The notes under the pieces: model-generated
The model's database searches: none
Told to the model about the DNA's origin: nothing
The model's input: the letters and a program-made list of their open reading frames with translations, nothing else
Part shown: positions 1 through 7,556 of the stretch, piece after piece
Layout: each line of letters starts with the position of its first letter
Position numbering within the stretch: the stretch's first letter is position 1
Program-made: the position numbers and the translations under genes
Origin: Caldilinea sp.
GTDB lineage: Bacteria > Chloroflexota > Anaerolineae > Caldilineales > Caldilineaceae
Direction: 5' to 3'
Length of the DNA stretch: 7,556 nt
Assembly (NCBI GenBank): GCA_025055055.1
Contig: JANWYX010000013.1
Span: 1 to 7,556, forward strand

Positions 1-957
<957 letters not shown>

Positions 958-1010
958 CAGCCGCTATTGATCTGGAGTGCTGGTTCAGTCTGACGACGAC
1001 GAAACGACGT

Positions 1011-1016
1011 GGAGGA
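1011..1016 (+). promoter_or_regulatory. Strong ribosome binding site that fixes the start of the PKD-repeat gene
   Basis: GGAGGA lies 8 bases before ATG 1025, an ideal Shine-Dalgarno match and spacing. The longer in-frame alternative, GTG 977, would add 16 mostly acidic or polar residues ahead of the signal peptide and has only a weak purine-rich stretch before it. The ATG is therefore preferred. Confidence 0.75.
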
Positions 1017-1024
1017 CGGATGGT

Positions 1025-4687
<3,663 letters not shown>

Positions 4688-4721
4688 GGCGCTAAGGAAG
4701 GGGGATGCGGATCGTCAAAAA

Positions 4722-4772
4722 GGACGGATCAGGCGGTCATTTCATCGGATGAGCTGATTGCCTGATCCGTTC
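4722..4772. terminator. Inverted repeat between genes, possible terminator or RNA hairpin
   Basis: The arms GGACGGATCAGGC (4722-4734) and GCCTGATCCGTTC (4760-4772) pair over 13 positions with one G-U wobble. They enclose a 25-base loop that can form a small inner hairpin (TCAT/ATGA at 4742-4752). It begins 34 bases after the PKD gene stop, a natural place for a terminator. The plus-strand side has only a broken T-rich stretch after the stem. Read on the minus strand, the stem is followed directly by CC and then five T, so the better intrinsic-terminator geometry points leftward. It may act in both directions or be a dispersed palindromic element. Confidence 0.5.
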
Positions 4773-4804
4773 GTTCCAGCGATCTGTGTTCTCTTTGCTC
4801 ATGC

Positions 4805-6286
<1,482 letters not shown>

Positions 6287-6288
6287 CC

Positions 6289-7464
6289 ATGGCGCATTTC
6301 TCACCTGGCACACTCCAGAGTACGACGCACAGCGTAGCTCAGGCGACCGTCGCCGCACAACGGGCCGGCGCACGGCTGGTCGCCATCGACGCGCTGCGCG
6401 GTCTGGCCATCGTGGCGATGGCGCTGGACCACGCCGCTGCATCGGTGCTGGTCAGCCTTCAAGCAGAAAGCTACGGCGGTTTCACTCCCCGGCTCGGCAA
6501 CTGGCCTTCATGGCTGCTGGGGCTCTTCACCAATATCGCCTCGCCCACTTTTTGGATTTTAGCCGGGGTGAGCATGACGCTCTATGCCCAAGGGAGATTG
6601 CGTAAGGGGGACGACAATCGGGCAATTACCCGCTTTTTTCTGATACGGGCGGCGGTGTTGGCTGCACTGGACCTGACCGTCGCCTGGCCCGCCTGGCGCG
6701 GGGCAACGCCCTACACGCATGTGCTGCTGAGCATCGGCGTGAGCATCGCCATTGTAAGCCTGCTGCGCTTGTTGCCGCCGCTCGTGGTCGCCGTCATCGG
6801 CTTCGCGTGGTTGATTTTATATCAACTTGCGCTGCCCACCTTGGCTGCGCACTTTAACCAAGGCGTTCCCTATTGGCAGGCGCTGTTGCTTTACTTCAGC
6901 TATGAAACGTTCCCGGCAACTGAATTCTCCATCCTGGGGTGGGGAAGCCTCATCGCGCTGGGCAGCGCCTTCGGAACGATCGTGCGCAGGCCTTGGTTGC
7001 AACGTTGGGGCAACTGGGTGCTCGTCGGCGTCGGCTTCTTTGCGTTGTGGGCTGCGCTGCGAGTGTCGGCCGGTTTTGGCGACCTGTGGCACTACGACGC
7101 TTCCTTGCCTCCGCACTACTGGCTGATTATGAACAAAACGCCGCCGAGCTTAACCTTTCTGCTCTTTAATTTCGGCATTGCAAGTTGGGTGTACGCATTT
7201 TTCCTTGCCCGCCCTCGATGGCTTTCCCTGGACCCCTTGGTCTGGCTGGTGACCTTAGGCCAGGTTGCGCTCTTTGCCTTTGTCGTGCACCTTGTGATCT
7301 ACGGCCTGTTGGGGCGACTGGTGGAGCTGCTGCCTGTGACGGCTCCGGGTGCTGTCAAGGCGGTGATCGTCTGGCTCATTGGGCTGATGATCCTGCTTCC
7401 TCTTTGTGCATGGTACCGCAACGTTCGTCGTGCCCGTCCGAACACGCTGCTGCGCTATCTCTGA
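6289..7464 (+). CDS. DUF1624 / heparan-alpha-glucosaminide N-acetyltransferase-like membrane protein
   Basis: The product is 391 residues from ATG 6289, preceded by a weak AGG at 6281-6283 and only 2 bases after the upstream stop. After a polar N-terminus of about 28 residues comes IDALRGLAIVAMALDHA (D34, R37, D47, H48), the signature of this family; the equivalent His region is catalytic in the lysosomal relative HGSNAT. Further family marks are ILAGVSMTLYAQGRLRKG, MNKTPPSLTFLLF (N282-F292; NKYPPSL in many relatives) and FVVHLVIYG (H334). About ten hydrophobic segments are visible, near residues 31-53, 72-96, 109-125, 137-158, 160-183, 205-225, 240-258, 285-306, 317-341 and 355-377, ending in a basic C-terminus. 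HGSNAT moves acetyl from cytosolic acetyl-CoA across a membrane to an amino sugar. Bacterial members are mostly uncharacterised, so acyl transfer to an envelope glycan is an inference. The linked deacetylase gene supports a glycan role. Confidence 0.82.
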   Translation: MAHFSPGTLQSTTHSVAQATVAAQRAGARLVAIDALRGLAIVAMALDHAAASVLVSLQAESYGGFTPRLGNWPSWLLGLFTNIASPTFWILAGVSMTLYAQGRLRKGDDNRAITRFFLIRAAVLAALDLTVAWPAWRGATPYTHVLLSIGVSIAIVSLLRLLPPLVVAVIGFAWLILYQLALPTLAAHFNQGVPYWQALLLYFSYETFPATEFSILGWGSLIALGSAFGTIVRRPWLQRWGNWVLVGVGFFALWAALRVSAGFGDLWHYDASLPPHYWLIMNKTPPSLTFLLFNFGIASWVYAFFLARPRWLSLDPLVWLVTLGQVALFAFVVHLVIYGLLGRLVELLPVTAPGAVKAVIVWLIGLMILLPLCAWYRNVRRARPNTLLRYL

Positions 7465-7556
7465 CATCTCCTGAATGAAACGCTTGTGGCTCGAATACAC
7501 CCTGCAAAGCGCCCCCTGCGTCCCTTGCATTGTTGCTTTGACATTTTTCATTAAAA

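Noticed and set aside
977..1024. GTG 977 as the start of the PKD-repeat gene
   Set aside because: ATG 1025 has GGAGGA at the ideal distance and gives a normal signal-peptide N-region. The upstream extension is acidic and would sit awkwardly before a signal peptide.
7538..7543. TTGACA as a -35 promoter element
   Set aside because: It matches the consensus perfectly, but a -10 element at normal spacing would fall beyond the end of the window, so it cannot be assessed.
7505..7548. A weak stem CAAAGC/GCTTTG followed by TTTTT as a terminator after the DUF1624 gene
   Set aside because: The stem is only 6 bp with a 24-base loop, too weak to call, although the position would suit a terminator.

Overview
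The window is GC-rich bacterial DNA with four same-strand genes packed closely together. It most likely comes from a filamentous Chloroflexota lineage (Caldilinea/Anaerolineae-like). That assignment is an inference. It rests on a large secreted PKD-repeat protein ending in a Gly linker plus YLPIVSR, a C-terminal pattern I associate with exported Chloroflexota proteins, and on the style of the accompanying deacetylase and DUF1624 genes. No rRNA, tRNA, CRISPR array, insertion sequence or phage gene was seen.

Layout. Positions 1-957 hold the 3' part of a polysaccharide-deacetylase-like (NodB-fold) protein whose start lies upstream of the window. Positions 1025-4687 encode a 1220-residue exported protein: signal peptide, concanavalin-like jelly-roll region, a second beta module, a bacterial Ig-like domain, one standard PKD domain, seven further PKD-like repeats and a short C-terminal tail. 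Positions 4688-4804 are non-coding and contain a 13-bp-stem inverted repeat. Positions 4805-6286 encode a second, cytoplasmic polysaccharide-deacetylase-family protein. Positions 6289-7464 follow after only 2 bases and encode a multi-pass membrane protein of the DUF1624 / heparan-alpha-glucosaminide N-acetyltransferase-like family. The last 92 bases carry no gene.

How the genes may work together. Two deacetylase-like enzymes and a putative membrane acyltransferase surround a large cell-surface or secreted beta-repeat protein. A role in making or remodelling surface glycan is a reasonable inference, but no glycosyltransferase or transporter is visible here to confirm it. The deacetylase/DUF1624 pair is almost certainly one transcription and translation unit.

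The most unusual structure is inside the PKD array. Repeats 2 and 6 are nearly identical in DNA although they are not neighbours, and repeat 3 is a mosaic whose first part matches them exactly. This points to recent within-gene recombination or gene conversion. I found no convincing evidence of a wholly new defence or mobile system.
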